Source: Vesta saturnalis (lineage: Eukaryota; Arthropoda; Insecta; Coleoptera; Lampyridae). Taken from it: a DNA stretch of 64,000 nt. The stretch is taken from the NCBI GenBank assembly GCA_036346205.1, contig JARFJB010001911.1, positions 2,122,501 to 2,186,500 on the forward strand, given 5' to 3'. Each line of letters starts with the position of its first letter. The first letter of the stretch is position 1. A program made the translations under genes and the position numbers. Shown here piece by piece: positions 46,690-56,556 of the stretch. The notes under the pieces are model-generated. The model searched no databases. It saw only the letters and a program-made list of their open reading frames with translations, and was not told where the DNA came from.

Positions 46690-49480
46690 AAAATTCAAGT
46701 TAAGATGAAGGAAATGAGTTTAAATAAACCAAGACTAAGAAACGAAAAGCCTAAAGGTTACAAAGTCATGAACCGGGACAGAATTCTAGTTGCAAGGGAA
46801 AGTGCTGTGAAACAATTTCTGTAGAAAACAAACAACCAATTTTAATAAGTGTTAATCGATTCAACGCCGACGCAATCGGAAACCAGAGAAAAACGTTGCT
46901 GAGAGGCGTAAGCTTCTCCTACAGCGTTCGTGTAAATGAAATGGCGCCACGAAAGAAATTTCAGTGTGTAAAGCAGCGTTTATAGCTTTACATGTCATAG
47001 GAAGAGGAAAAGTCGATTTACGTTATGAAATCAATCCACTTTCGATACAAACTCCTGGAATAAATAAACTTGGCTTATACAGAGCGACTAGCCCTGACGG
47101 TATTTCGGTTATCGTCCTCCGAGCTAGTACCTGTATTGTCCAAACTCTTTTCGATCCCCATGTCACCTGGAGAATTTCCCTCATCGTGGAAGTTGGCAAC
47201 TGCTCGACCTGTTCCTAAAAAGGGTGATAAAACCGATCCCTCAAACTATCGACCAAGAGCTATCACTTCCATTCTATCGAAAATCATGGGAAAGTCCATC
47301 AACCATCAACTACTTTCGTTCCTCGAGTCCATTAAACTCCCCAGCGACCACCAGTATGTGTTCAGACAGAGTCGTTCAACGAGTCATTTTCTTTCATACG
47401 TCACTCAACTTTGGAATAACACATTAGGAAGGTCCGATGAAACAGTCGTAGTAGTTTTAGATCCTTCAAAGGCTTTTGACCAGGTTTGGCACAAGTCCTA
47501 CTTGCCAAGCTTAGCAAATGGATCTCCAGCTTTCTTGACAAAAGACGTATACGTGTCGAGCGGACCTCAAGGATCAGTGATAAGTTCCTCACTTTTCCTT
47601 CTAAACATAAATGATCTCATCTCCTCAACAACTAACCCGATTCATTGATTTGCAGACAACAGCACTCTACATTGTAGTTCTTGGTTTTCCTACAACAATA
47701 AGTCTAGTCAGGACGTTAAAGTAAAAATGGTAGCCTCAATCAACAGAGACTTAGTACGTATCCTTGGATGGGGAAGGAATAATCTACTGATGCTGACGAA
47801 ACCCAGTGTTACCTTGTGTCGGCCAAGAAAGCATACCGTAAATATGAATGGCGGCTTAGATCTCAAGTTTTCAAACTCTATTTTTATGTTAGGGATGTCC
47901 GTATCATCGAACCATTCATGGGTCAACCACCGTTTGTCAGCTAGCAAAACGGCTGCCCATAAACTTCACATCGCAAAAACTCCTTTTACCTGTATAAAAT
48001 TCCCAAGTCTGGGTCAGTGCTCCCCAATACGCCCTTGATATGGTAAACAGCATCTAAAAAAGAGGTAAAATTAAGTTGACTTGTCATTGACTTCTGACCT
48101 ACAATCTCTTGAGCATAGAAGAATAGTTTCGGTTCTTTCCTTATTTCATCGATATTAGCATGGCAAGTGTGCCTCCGAAATACTCTCCTTAATACCTTCG
48201 CAGGCCATCTTCGAAAGGGACACGCGGTTTGTCCATTTACACCACAATTACGCAATCAAAATTCCGTCTCGTCACACTAAATGGGCGCAATCTACATTTT
48301 TCCACACGGCTACCAAATTGTGGAATGCACCACCCAGTTCCTCTTTTCCTCCAAACTTTGACTTAAGTAAATTTAAATATTTCTCGGCAGTCTTGCAATA
48401 TCCCTAACCCCATCACAGTGTTCATGAGTGCTTTAGCACGTCAGGCCAGTCTTAGCCTGTTCAGGAGTACTATTAATAAAAAAAAACATACTGCCATCGT
48501 TGAAAAATTACGGGAAAGCACCGAAGGACATGAGAACGAAAGATCAAAATCGTCCTTATAAAATTCCTGAAAAAATAAAAACCGCTATCCATGAACACAT
48601 TAACTCTCTCAAAGTCATTATAGTTTACAGGATTTTAAAAGAAAGTATCTGCCAGAGGAATTAAACATTATAAAGTTATTTTTAATGTTTAAGGAAATTC
48701 ATGGTGATGCGAAGATTTCTTATCCGACTTATGAAGTATATTCAATAATGATTTTAATATTTCTTTTGGTTACATACGCACTGATACTTGTAGTCAGCGT
48801 GACGAGTTCACAAAGAAACATCAAGAACTTCATGATGCAACGAGCCGACAAAGAAAAAATTGTTGAAATTGAAATACGTCGCATTACCATCGAAAATAAA
48901 CTTTTTTAAGAAAAAAGGGGAATCTAAAAAGGCATCTCAAAAGTCTCAAATCAACGAGACAATTTGCTTAGATTTTGGGAAAAAATTGCAAACACCAAAT
49001 CTATCTACAAATGAGGTATATTATAAGCGACAAATCTCCGTTTTTGCCTACAACATTCATGTATTGCGATAGTATCTTCTATATTTATCCAGAAATAATC
49101 GGTAAAAAAAGCACCACATTATGTGCAAAAAATTACCGTTTAAATCGAGATCTATAAAAATTCTTGAATTTATACAGGACCACTCTTCTATTGTATGATA
49201 TAAAATGAGTTACAACGGTCCGTGGTCTACTGCTTGCATAAAAACATCTATAAGGCGACGCCACTAATCTTAGAAATTAGAACCATATGTGTTCTTTCTA
49301 CCACAACATTTATACGATGGTAAGTATGTATTTTTATCAAAAATTCAGTTATTAACGTAATTTTCTTAGGCCTTCTGCAAATCTCCAAAAAGAAATTCGA
49401 AAATTTGCAGTGTTCAAAACGTTTCTGTGGCGATCAAGCTGCCGAATACTTTAGTACGCTTCATCATATGTACTATTATT
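46690..49480 (+). pseudogene. DUF7869-type gene split by a LINE
   Basis: Left of the LINE, 46700-47040 contains ISVCKAAFIALHVIGRGKV, the Cys-Lys-x-Phe block before the DUF7869 region. Right of it the family resumes: RTKDQNRPYKIPEKIK (about 48540), HYSLQDFKRKYLPEELN (about 48620), FNISFGYIRTDTC (about 48748, start of a Cys pair), ICLDFGKKLQTPNLSTNEVYY (48962-49025) and IYPEIIGKK (about 49084). These proteins are widespread in insect genomes and related to mobile elements; their function is unknown to me. Frame changes and loss of the central domain show decay. The later text to 49480 (LLQISKKKFENLQ) fits the C-terminus. Confidence 0.7.
47050..48480 (+). mobile_element. 5'-truncated LINE (non-LTR retrotransposon)
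   Basis: The reverse transcriptase begins within the fingers (GEFPSSWKLATARPVPKKGD, NYRPRAITSILSKIMGK). It continues with VVVVLDPSKAFDQVWH (first catalytic Asp), SGPQGSVISSSLFLL and, after a TGA at 47647-47649, FADN in place of F/YADD. A deletion of about 25 residues lies between HKSYLPSLA and GSPAFLTKD. The C-terminal third continues in other frames to about 48390, then a short 3' UTR ending in ATTAATAAAAAAAA. The sequence type is Jockey/CR1-like. It interrupts a DUF7869-type gene. Confidence 0.85.
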
Positions 49481-49489
49481 TTGGTTAAT

Positions 49490-49970
49490 ATTAATATATT
49501 GTTTGACGTGATCCTCAGGCTGTTAAGTCCTGGACTTAACAGTTTTATACTTTGCAAATTTACTGTTTGGAATACTACACAGCATAGCGTACGCTAAAAT
49601 TGGACGGTAAATTCATATTCTGTTGTTACCGTCACTTACAATTAATTGCACATGCTAAATGCTTAAGCAATGATATCTTATTTATCTCTACATCAGTGCA
49701 AGGAAGTCTTCAAACTTTGAAAAGCTTCCCTGTAAAATAATGCACTTGTGACTTACTATGTTTCTGTCCTGTACCCTTCAATCGTTATACGGTACGGTGA
49801 ATTTAAGGGGTTTACAAAATTGCAGATATCAAAAACATTATGGACAGATAATCTACGCATGAGCGACTAGCTTTTAATAATCATTTGAGCTAGACTCAAA
49901 AGTCAAATTAAAAAAGCAAAAAACCCATAAGTAGAAGGAGGCCACTTGAGGGCCTGACGTCATAATTAAT
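49490..49970. other. No gene recognised
   Basis: AT-rich spacer. Confidence 0.5.
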
Positions 49971-49976
49971 TAAAAT

Positions 49977-50100
49977 TGGTGGGGGGTGCAGTGGGGTTAA
50001 TTAAAAGTGGTGGTGGTAATTGAAGGGGTAGTGGGTGTGGATAGGAGTGGGGTTGATGGTGGGGTAGGCTTCGGGGGCTTTTTTACCCCTGGGTGGGGTT
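49977..50100 (+). repeat. G-rich, quadruplex-capable tract
   Basis: More than a dozen runs of three to six G separated by short spacers (GGTGGGGGGTGCAGTGGGG and following) stand out against the AT-rich surroundings. Confidence 0.8.
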
Positions 50101-50231
50101 TAGCCCGTCTTTTGGCCATATTAAGAGCCTTTTGGTGGTATAACCCCCTGGTTAGGGCTTTGGTTGCCCCTAGGGTGTCATTTTGACTGCGTTAAGAGGA
50201 GATTAAGATTAGATAAGGCCCTTATGGCTTC

Positions 50232-50350
50232 ATTAAGGCGGGGCTAAGACTAGGCCTCGCCCATTCCTTTTATCTTATTGGTTGTACGTGTATTAAGGCG
50301 GGGATAAAACTAGTCCACACCCATCCCTTCACCTGATTGGTTGTACGTGT
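50232..50350. repeat. 60-bp tandem duplication
   Basis: ATTAAGGCGGGG-TAA-ACTAG-CC...TTGGTTGTACGTGT occurs at 50232-50291 and again at 50292-50350 with about eight mismatches. Confidence 0.85.
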
Positions 50351-50439
50351 AATCGGCCATCTTGTCGATTAAGGACCTTTTGGCATAGGTCTTAGGAACT
50401 TGGTCGTGAGTCTTCGACCATTGTCGTGGTCCCATTGGC

Positions 50440-51010
50440 GGGAAATTTAAATTTGTATTCTAATAAGGAGGCCCTAATTCTAACTTGTAAGACCAGTATA
50501 GGGCTTCGCAAATTGCTGTCGGTGCTTCGCCCCCTTGTCGTGAACGAAATTTGCTCGGGGGCCTTCGCTCATTGTCGTGATCCCTTTGGCGAGAAATTTG
50601 AAATTGTATTCTAATAAGAGTCCTAACGATAACTTGTAAGACAGGTGTAGGGCTTCCCAATTTACTCTTGTGGCTTTGTCCCTTTGTCCTGACTCCTAGG
50701 TGTGAAATCCGAATTTGTATTTAAGTCTCTACAGTTTATGAAGATAAATTTGAATATGTATTCTAATAAGGGGGGCCCTAATGATAACTTGTAAGACAGA
50801 TATAGGGCTCCGCAACTTGCTCTCGGGTCCTCGCCCCCTTGGCTGAAAATCTGAATTTGTATTTAAGTCTTTGCATTATACTCGGTTATGGCGAGGAATT
50901 TGAATTTGTATTTTAATAAGGGGCCCTAATTCTAACTTGTAAGACAGGTATAGGTCTTCGGAACTTGCTCTCGGGCCTTCGCCTCCTTGCCCTAAAATTT
51001 TAATTTGTTG
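50440..51010. repeat. 151-bp tandem repeat, four units
   Basis: CTAATAAG followed by CCTAAT-ATAACTTGTAAGAC starts at 50460, 50611, 50763 and (as TTAATAAG) 50913, a period of 150-152 bp. Each unit also has GGGCTTCGCAACTTGCTCTCGGG and TTGAATTTGTATT. A more diverged relative lies at about 51123. No coding potential; satellite-like and near nucleosome length. Confidence 0.9.
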
Positions 51011-51139
51011 TGCCATCTGGTTGGGTATAGACTAATGAATATTTTCTGTAATAGAAGTGGCTCCACCTAGCGGTATAACTACATACAGATTACTGTAATG
51101 GTTATGCGGAAAATTTAAAATATGAGACCCTACTTCTAA

Positions 51140-51700
51140 CTTGCCGGATTGGTATAAGACGACGTCTGTACCAACTTTCGAGGTATTAGTCCACAGTTAC
51201 GCGCCACGTATTATGTTTTTAATTATGAGTCATAATTAAATTTATAAATAAAAAGATAGAGGGTTTTAATCGTTTATTATAAGTAATACTATTTTGTGAT
51301 TACGTCTCATGTAGCAATGTGGACCAATGTGTTAGAGTAGATAAAAGCCTCAACCGTAATTATAACGTGACATTAAGTATCCGTACAGGTTTCATACAGA
51401 TTAAGTTTTTGTAAATTTCTTTGAATAGTATAAATTTCCAGATCCATTTTTAATCCAATTTTATCAACAGCTGGTCTATTTGTGCAGTAACAGTTATTTT
51501 AGACATGACAATCACTCACCAATGTTGTATTGAAAAACGAAGTGTAAACGAAAACTGATGTTAGAGAATGATTCATTCGTTTTAATAACCCTAATCTAAT
51601 TAACCCAAAATCTTTACGCAAAGCAGGTTTAGAGAAGAAAAACAAGTCGCACAAACAATGCCATTTTTATATTCAAAACTAAAAATGAGAAAAATAAAAT
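51140..51700. other. Spacer left of the Polinton-like region
   Basis: AT-rich. It probably contains the left boundary of the Polinton-like complex, but no terminal repeat can be recognised. Confidence 0.4.
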
Positions 51701-51778
51701 ATACATGTGCTCACAGATCTTTTATATTTATGTGAGGATGATGACAGAGTGCCCTTTAGTATCGTTTTGAGTTTCAAG

Positions 51779-52420
51779 ATGGGGGGTCAGTTTAAGCATC
51801 CCCTTTCGGCAATAGTGGTGAGCCCACCGGGTTCTGGGAAATCGTATTTTATCGTGGATTTTCACAAAAATTTTAAAAGTGTCTGCGATACAACATTTGA
51901 AAAAATTATTTGGTTCTATGGTGACTGGAGACCATTATTCAAAGACCTCGCAGTGGAATTTCAGAAAGGTTTACCTGATATGGAACAGTCTGATGGTGAA
52001 AAACCGGTCTTAATAATAATTGACGATTTAATGCGAGAAACTAACAGTTCGGTGGTGGCTATTTCCACAAAGGGCTGTCATCCTAGAAACCTAAGCGTGT
52101 TTTTCTTAACACAAAACATATTTCATCAAGGACGCGGACAGAGAGATATTTCGCTTAATGCCCATTACGTCATTTTGTTTAATAATCCACGTGACGGACC
52201 TCCTATACAGCATTTAGCCAGACAGATTTCGCCTGATAACCCGAAATTTTTAGAGGCTGCGTACTAGGATGCCACTTCAAATCCACACGGATATTTATTG
52301 TTCGATATAAAGCAGAATGTGCCGGACGTGCTACGCTATAGAACAAATATATTGCCTCAAGGCATTTGTCTGGTATATGTAGTGAAAAAGACTTTTAGCC
52401 TCACAGTCATAAAGATTACA
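51779..52420 (+). pseudogene. Polinton-type packaging ATPase (premature stop)
   Basis: An FtsK/HerA-like P-loop ATPase that in Polinton-type viruses pumps DNA into the capsid. From the ATG at 51779 (chosen because MGGQFKHP begins the conserved part) it has a Walker A SPPGSGKS, Walker B LIIIDDLM (about 52010-52035) and a sensor NLSVFFLTQNIFHQGRGQRD. A TAG at 52265-52267 interrupts the frame, but conserved-looking residues (HGYLLFDIKQ, RYRTNILP) continue in the same frame to about 52360. A single G-to-T change would explain the stop. The P-loop and Asp-Asp are intact. The adjacent small ORFs lie on the same strand. Confidence 0.8.
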
Positions 52421-52429
52421 TCATTTGCG

Positions 52430-52684
52430 ATGGCTGACGTTTTAATCAAAAACACCGATATCCTCCAAACAGTAGCCAGATTAAATAAAAGTCAACGTGA
52501 CGCTTTACTGAAATGCCTTGATAGTAAGCAAGTCGAATGTATCTGTGAGTGTGCACACAGCATTTTAAAAGGTCATATACCTCTGTCAGCTGAGCAGAAG
52601 CATCGACTCTCTCAACACATTTTAAGACGAGAGGCGAGATCATCCCACATTCCAACATTATCAATCTGGTTCACGAAACGTTGA
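52430..52684 (+). CDS. Small Polinton-associated protein (84 aa)
   Basis: An ATG-initiated frame directly behind the ATPase carries NTDILQTVARLNKSQRDALL, then ECICECAHSILKGHIPLSAEQKHRL, a Cys-containing helical motif (I-C-E-C-x-x-x-I/V-L-K/R-G) found in short proteins next to this type of ATPase in invertebrate Polinton-like elements. It is predicted to be helical and basic at the C-terminus; its role is unknown. The last 20 residues look diverged, so a late frameshift is possible. Confidence 0.6.
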   Translation: MADVLIKNTDILQTVARLNKSQRDALLKCLDSKQVECICECAHSILKGHIPLSAEQKHRLSQHILRREARSSHIPTLSIWFTKR

Positions 52685-52905
52685 GACAGCGAAAAACTAG
52701 AAACCCGCACGGCTGGCGACAGTTTGCGACGTACATTAAAGAAATAAATATACCACGAGAGTTTATCGGAAATACTCGAAGACAAGATGCTGCTGTATCG
52801 CCTAACCTTGAACGGATCCTCACAACTACAGGTGATAATTACGATGCTGATAGTGAATTGAGGGAAAGACCGAGAAGATCCTCTCAATATGTGGATATGT
52901 TATAG
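52681..52905 (+). CDS. Unrecognised ORF, 74 codons, no ATG
   Basis: The frame overlaps the stop of the preceding gene and starts at TTG; it has no internal ATG, and open codons continue upstream. It encodes RNPHGWRQFATYIKEINIPREF and a polar, acidic tail (NYDADSELRERPRRSSQYVDML). It overlaps the next ORF by 17 bases. The tight packing is typical of a viral gene block. Function unknown. Confidence 0.4.
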   Translation: MRQRKTRNPHGWRQFATYIKEINIPREFIGNTRRQDAAVSPNLERILTTTGDNYDADSELRERPRRSSQYVDML

Positions 52906-53221
52906 TGCAGAGTCGTGGCCTAAGGCTGTAGATTGTGTTAGTGCAGTGCAAAGATTAATATACCAATTTCAATCACTAGAATTTGATGCTGTACATGAAA
53001 AAGTGTATGGGCGGGGTACGTTTAGTGATCACTTTTTAGATAATCTAGTTTTTAAGCATGGTAGTGGAATACGTCTGTGTGAGAAATATTTTCTATCGCG
53101 TGACAATGGTGTAGAGCGCATTTGTTGTATTAAGCGGTTAATAGAAGACCTTAGAGAAGTATCTCTGGAACAATTTGTACATGAAATAGAATGTCATTTA
53201 CCGAATTATATTTCGACGTAG
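52889..53221 (+). CDS. Unrecognised ORF (110 aa)
   Basis: A complete ATG-to-TAG frame encodes a mainly helical, soluble-looking protein with five Cys and the segments VQRLIYQFQSLEFDAVHEKVYG and CIKRLIEDLREVSLEQFVHEI. It overlaps the ORF before it by 17 bases and the one after it by 31 bases. No family is recognised. That all three remain open next to decayed genes is notable. Confidence 0.5.
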   Translation: MWICYSAESWPKAVDCVSAVQRLIYQFQSLEFDAVHEKVYGRGTFSDHFLDNLVFKHGSGIRLCEKYFLSRDNGVERICCIKRLIEDLREVSLEQFVHEIECHLPNYIST

Positions 53222-53385
53222 TTTACGATGTAGTAGAATGGGAGCGAAAAGGAGAATGGGAACAGTTAGCAAGAGACTCTGCATGCTTTAGGAAAAGAAT
53301 AAAAGAGTGTAGTCAAATACTTTCAGCTGTCCTGGAAAAGCAACATCGCGAATACGTATTTATGAAACGCTTTAGTAGTGTATAG
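53191..53385 (+). CDS. Unrecognised ORF (64 aa)
   Basis: An ATG frame overlaps the end of the previous ORF. It encodes a predicted helical, charged protein (VEWERKGEWEQLARDSACFRK). It is the last gene of the plus-strand block; poly(A)-like AATAAATAAAAACAATAAA follows at about 53401. Function unknown. Confidence 0.45.
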   Translation: MSFTELYFDVVYDVVEWERKGEWEQLARDSACFRKRIKECSQILSAVLEKQHREYVFMKRFSSV

Positions 53386-53502
53386 TATTGTATGTATTAA
53401 TAATAAATAAAAACAATAAAAAAAGTTATATATTACATCATGATTTTATAATATATAAAAGGAATCGTACAGAGCGTATTATGTAATGTCTGTATTAGAA
53501 AT

Positions 53503-54400
53503 TCATGAATTGTGAGAAGTAACAAACCCTAACCACTTAACGTGAGACATATTTCCTCGACGTCGTATTACACGTTTAACTAGGTGAATGTCAGGATGTT
53601 TAACACTTTAAAGTTCAGGCTCATAGAAACGTACCTGCATCTCTTCGTCTCGACTATCACGTAATGTGTAGGTAATTGGGCTGGAACGTTTCACTGATGA
53701 TATTCCAAAGACTTCGTAACTCTAATTAGGTGTGTAATCCTGAGAGAATATGCTTCTGTATTTGCTAATACGTACATAATCCCCCACTTTAAATTTAGGT
53801 ATCTTATGGTCAAGAACTTAATGACATTTCAAATGTTTCAAAATAGAGGCAGCATTATTTTCCGTTACTTCCATGGGTTTGCACCCGGTGGTTCTATGCT
53901 TTCTTGAATTATAATCCACAACAATTTGAGGTAATATTGATAAACATGCATACTGAATGATTTCCAAATTATTGCTTTAAGAGTGCGATTTACACGTTCA
54001 ACTGTACTACTCTTCAAGTTGGAATAACTACAGTAATGACTAATATTAAATTTTTTCATAACTTTCTAAATTCAGCACTATAAAATTCCGTTCCCATGTC
54101 AGTTTGTATATGTGTAGGCGTCCTTTGCAAACCAGACAAAAGTTAATTCATTACATCTGCGACTAGTTTACCATTCTTGCGTTTGATGGGAAAAGCTCAG
54201 ACATATTTAGAGAAAGCATTTATTATCACTAAAATGTATAGACATCCTTTATTTACCCGAGCGTAAGGTATCATTTCCACTAAATCATCTTGAAAGACAT
54301 GATTTAAACCCTTCAGTACTACACAACGCCGCGGAAAATTTCTCTTTGCTGGTTTGTGCAGTTCGTCAACAATATCAGCTTTACACATTTTATCACTTTC
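53503..54400 (-). pseudogene. Polinton integrase (retroviral type), broken
   Basis: On the minus strand, in order: ELHKPAKRNFPRR and LVEMIPYA (54388-54197, first catalytic Asp in FQDDLVEM), then after a frame break TDMGTEFYSAEFRK (about 54085, second Asp) and STVERVNRTLK (about 54000, catalytic Glu). An SH3-like C-terminal domain follows, with KFKVGDYVRISKYRS (about 53800), and a chromodomain-like HVKWLGF (about 53530). All three acidic residues of the D,D-35-E core can be read, but there are stops near 54155, 54050, 53725 and 53608 and at least two frameshifts. The enzyme would insert the linear element into host DNA. Its presence is a hallmark of Polintons/Mavericks. Confidence 0.85.
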
Positions 54401-54798
54401 GATTTTAGTAGAATCTCTATGATGAATGGTTGTTCTTGCGTAAATTTGACACCGTCTGGTAGTATAGCTTGAATCACAGCTTCCTTACGTATAGTTTGGC
54501 TAATTAGAAACATCGGTGTCGTATACAGTAGACCATCCATTTGAAGATGAAGAACTTGAGGTGACCACATACAATGCGCTACTGTACACTCTGTATAAGG
54601 AAACAAATAGTTGCCATCTGTACCCAATGGAATATCTACTGTCCTCTTATGCAATAAACCTTGTAAGGTAAAATAAGTTTCGTAATATACATCACCTTGT
54701 TTCGTGACATCACTATGATGATAAGTAATATGTTTACCAAATTTATCTATTGTCATTTCATGATGAAGGTGTCCACCAAATTTATCTATTGACGTCAT
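54319..54798 (-). CDS. Polinton-associated 'SIDKFG' protein (159 aa)
   Basis: A minus-strand ATG frame upstream of the integrase. The N-terminus has the motif twice: SIDKFGGH (residues 3-10) and TIDKFGKH (residues 16-23). A central part predicted to be beta-rich follows (GDVYYETYFTLQGLL, YLFPYTECTVAHC), then a less ordered C-terminus that overlaps the integrase frame by about 70 bases. S-I-D-R/K-F-G starts are seen in unnamed virion-associated proteins of Polinton-like elements. The last 50 residues may be read-through after a frameshift. Function unknown; a surface or fibre-like role is only a guess. Confidence 0.5.
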   Translation of the reverse strand: MTSIDKFGGHLHHEMTIDKFGKHITYHHSDVTKQGDVYYETYFTLQGLLHKRTVDIPLGTDGNYLFPYTECTVAHCMWSPQVLHLQMDGLLYTTPMFLISQTIRKEAVIQAILPDGVKFTQEQPFIIEILLKSKVIKCVKLILLTNCTNQQREIFRGVV

Positions 54799-55055
54799 TG
54801 CTGGATATGTAGTAGTCTCTATGGTGATGGTCGTTGTAACAATTAAATGAAATGAATATAGTAATAGGTTTATAACCAGATATCCTACTTTATTACTTTA
54901 GATTTACGTAATTCGTCAAGTACATATATTATTTCGTTGTGATTGCTAGTATTTCCTGCCGACATTGATCCCAATAACTCCCGCAACCAATCCACTAATT
55001 TATTCAGATCATTCCAAGGTAATAACCCAATCGCTTTGTTATTGTATCGTAGTAG

Positions 55056-55938
55056 TTACATTCCACCCCCTCTTTTGGAGATAGAAGTTGTGCGAGATCT
55101 TGTGGCAGGAGGTGCAATAACTAATGTAGCGGGTTGTTTTTTAGGGTGAAGTAATGGTTTAATGATTTCAATGTATTTCCTACTATTAGTTTCTTGGATT
55201 TGGTCATCTGGGTGATAATTACGTCGAGCAGCATTTGTGCGGCGCAAAATTTCATTGTATTGCTGCAGATCACTCTTTTTGTATCCCGTAGGAGCTTTTT
55301 AAATAGTAGCTCATATAATCCCGGAGTTCCATCATAGTCTAATGATCCATCAGTAAGAGCGATACGAAAATTCTCTTCAACAAAGTCTAGTTCAGTATCA
55401 CCAATAAAAAATTTCTCTTTTTCGGAAAGAAAGTGTACACTGTATGTTAAATCATACCGTCTTCGGGATCTCTAAATATACCTTTCACATAATATTTCGC
55501 TAATCCTTCATACTGACTAAGGTACTCTTCAAAGGCTGGTTGAGATCCAGCAGCTAACAGTTCTGATTTCAATTGTTGTAAAGTAGGAATCTCCCTCTCG
55601 TCATCGTGTGTGGTATCAGCAATTAGTTTCCTCTCAAACTTGTAGAATGGCGTCAGGAACAAGAATACGTGTTCCAAATGTTTTAGGCGTATGATGTAAA
55701 AAAAAACTTCCTTTGCATGTGCAACAGGCTCAGTTTTTTCGAATTGTGATGTAAATGGTTCAGCTTTGACCAGAGAACCATCTTGCTTAGTAATTAATTG
55801 TTTCAATGGTTGCGTTATTGTTTTAAAGTGCGCCTCCATTGCACGCTCGGTAAGTGCTGTATTTTCCTTTAAACTAGCATATTTTTGTTGCACATTCTCG
55901 CAAGCGCGCAAAATGTCTTGTACTAAGCGCTCCTCCAT
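55056..55938 (-). pseudogene. Polinton coiled-coil protein, frameshifted
   Basis: The minus-strand ATG at 55938 (MEERLVQ) opens a coiled-coil N-terminus (ERLVQDILRACENVQQKYASL), a conserved KTITQPLKQLI and a helical middle to 55447. After a stop the family's second half continues in a different frame (about 55440-55310): an FFIGDTELDF-like strand and GTPGLYELLFK. Then, from 55300, another frame ends as ATRSRTTSISKRGGGM at 55056. Such proteins of about 280-300 aa are common in insect and cnidarian Polintons, and their role is unknown. Two frameshifts (about 55445 and 55300) disable this copy. Confidence 0.7.
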
Positions 55939-55974
55939 TATTACTGCATGTTTACATATCAAATGTAGTATTTA

Positions 55975-56509
55975 TAATGCAATGTAACAGTCAAATCCCT
56001 TACGGAAACGACCTGCATTAACATCACTCTCTTTATCAATCACAAGAAATTCAAATTTGTCACGCCAGCGACAGAAACACAAGTCCTTAAATCTATCAAA
56101 TGTACATTAACGTGATCATCACACATATGCTTAACATTGGTACTATCTTGTTGAAACAAAGAAACAGAACTAGCAGATTCGCATTATCACGTATAAGCTG
56201 TTTTGGAATAGAAGAATACGTTTGGCACAGATAGAAACAATCATTGTTTTGGTGTCTGCCAAAACAGAAATGATCCCTTATTTCATTCTGTTTATGGCAT
56301 GCTACATCATCAAAAATCATTATTGAATTTTTACGTGAATCACTAGGGGATATAACGTCTCTGTTATCACTGTATTCGAAATACCCGATATTGTTTAAAG
56401 GTGCAAGTACATTTCGTAGGTACTGGTATTTGGGTTGATATAAAGATTTGCAGTATACATAAACATTTTCAAAACGTAAACCATTTGGATGTTCTAATAA
56501 GGTAATCAT
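55975..56509 (-). pseudogene. Second packaging-type ATPase, Walker A lost
   Basis: The minus-strand frame from 56509 carries YVYCKSLYQPKYQYLRNVL, Walker B SIMIFDDVACHKQ, the sensor region GRHQNNDCFYLCQTYS and IPKQLIRDNANLLVLF. Beyond a frameshift near 56110, FLVIDKESDVNAGRFRKGF-type text ends at about 55975. The N-terminal P-loop that should precede LLEHPNG is missing, so the gene is truncated at 56509-56545. It belongs to the A32/FtsK-like packaging ATPases of Polintons but differs strongly from the ATPase at 51.8 kb. Confidence 0.75.
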
Positions 56510-56556
56510 AGCATTTGTGTGTGTGTGTCGTACGCATTAAATAGTTTAGTAGTGAA

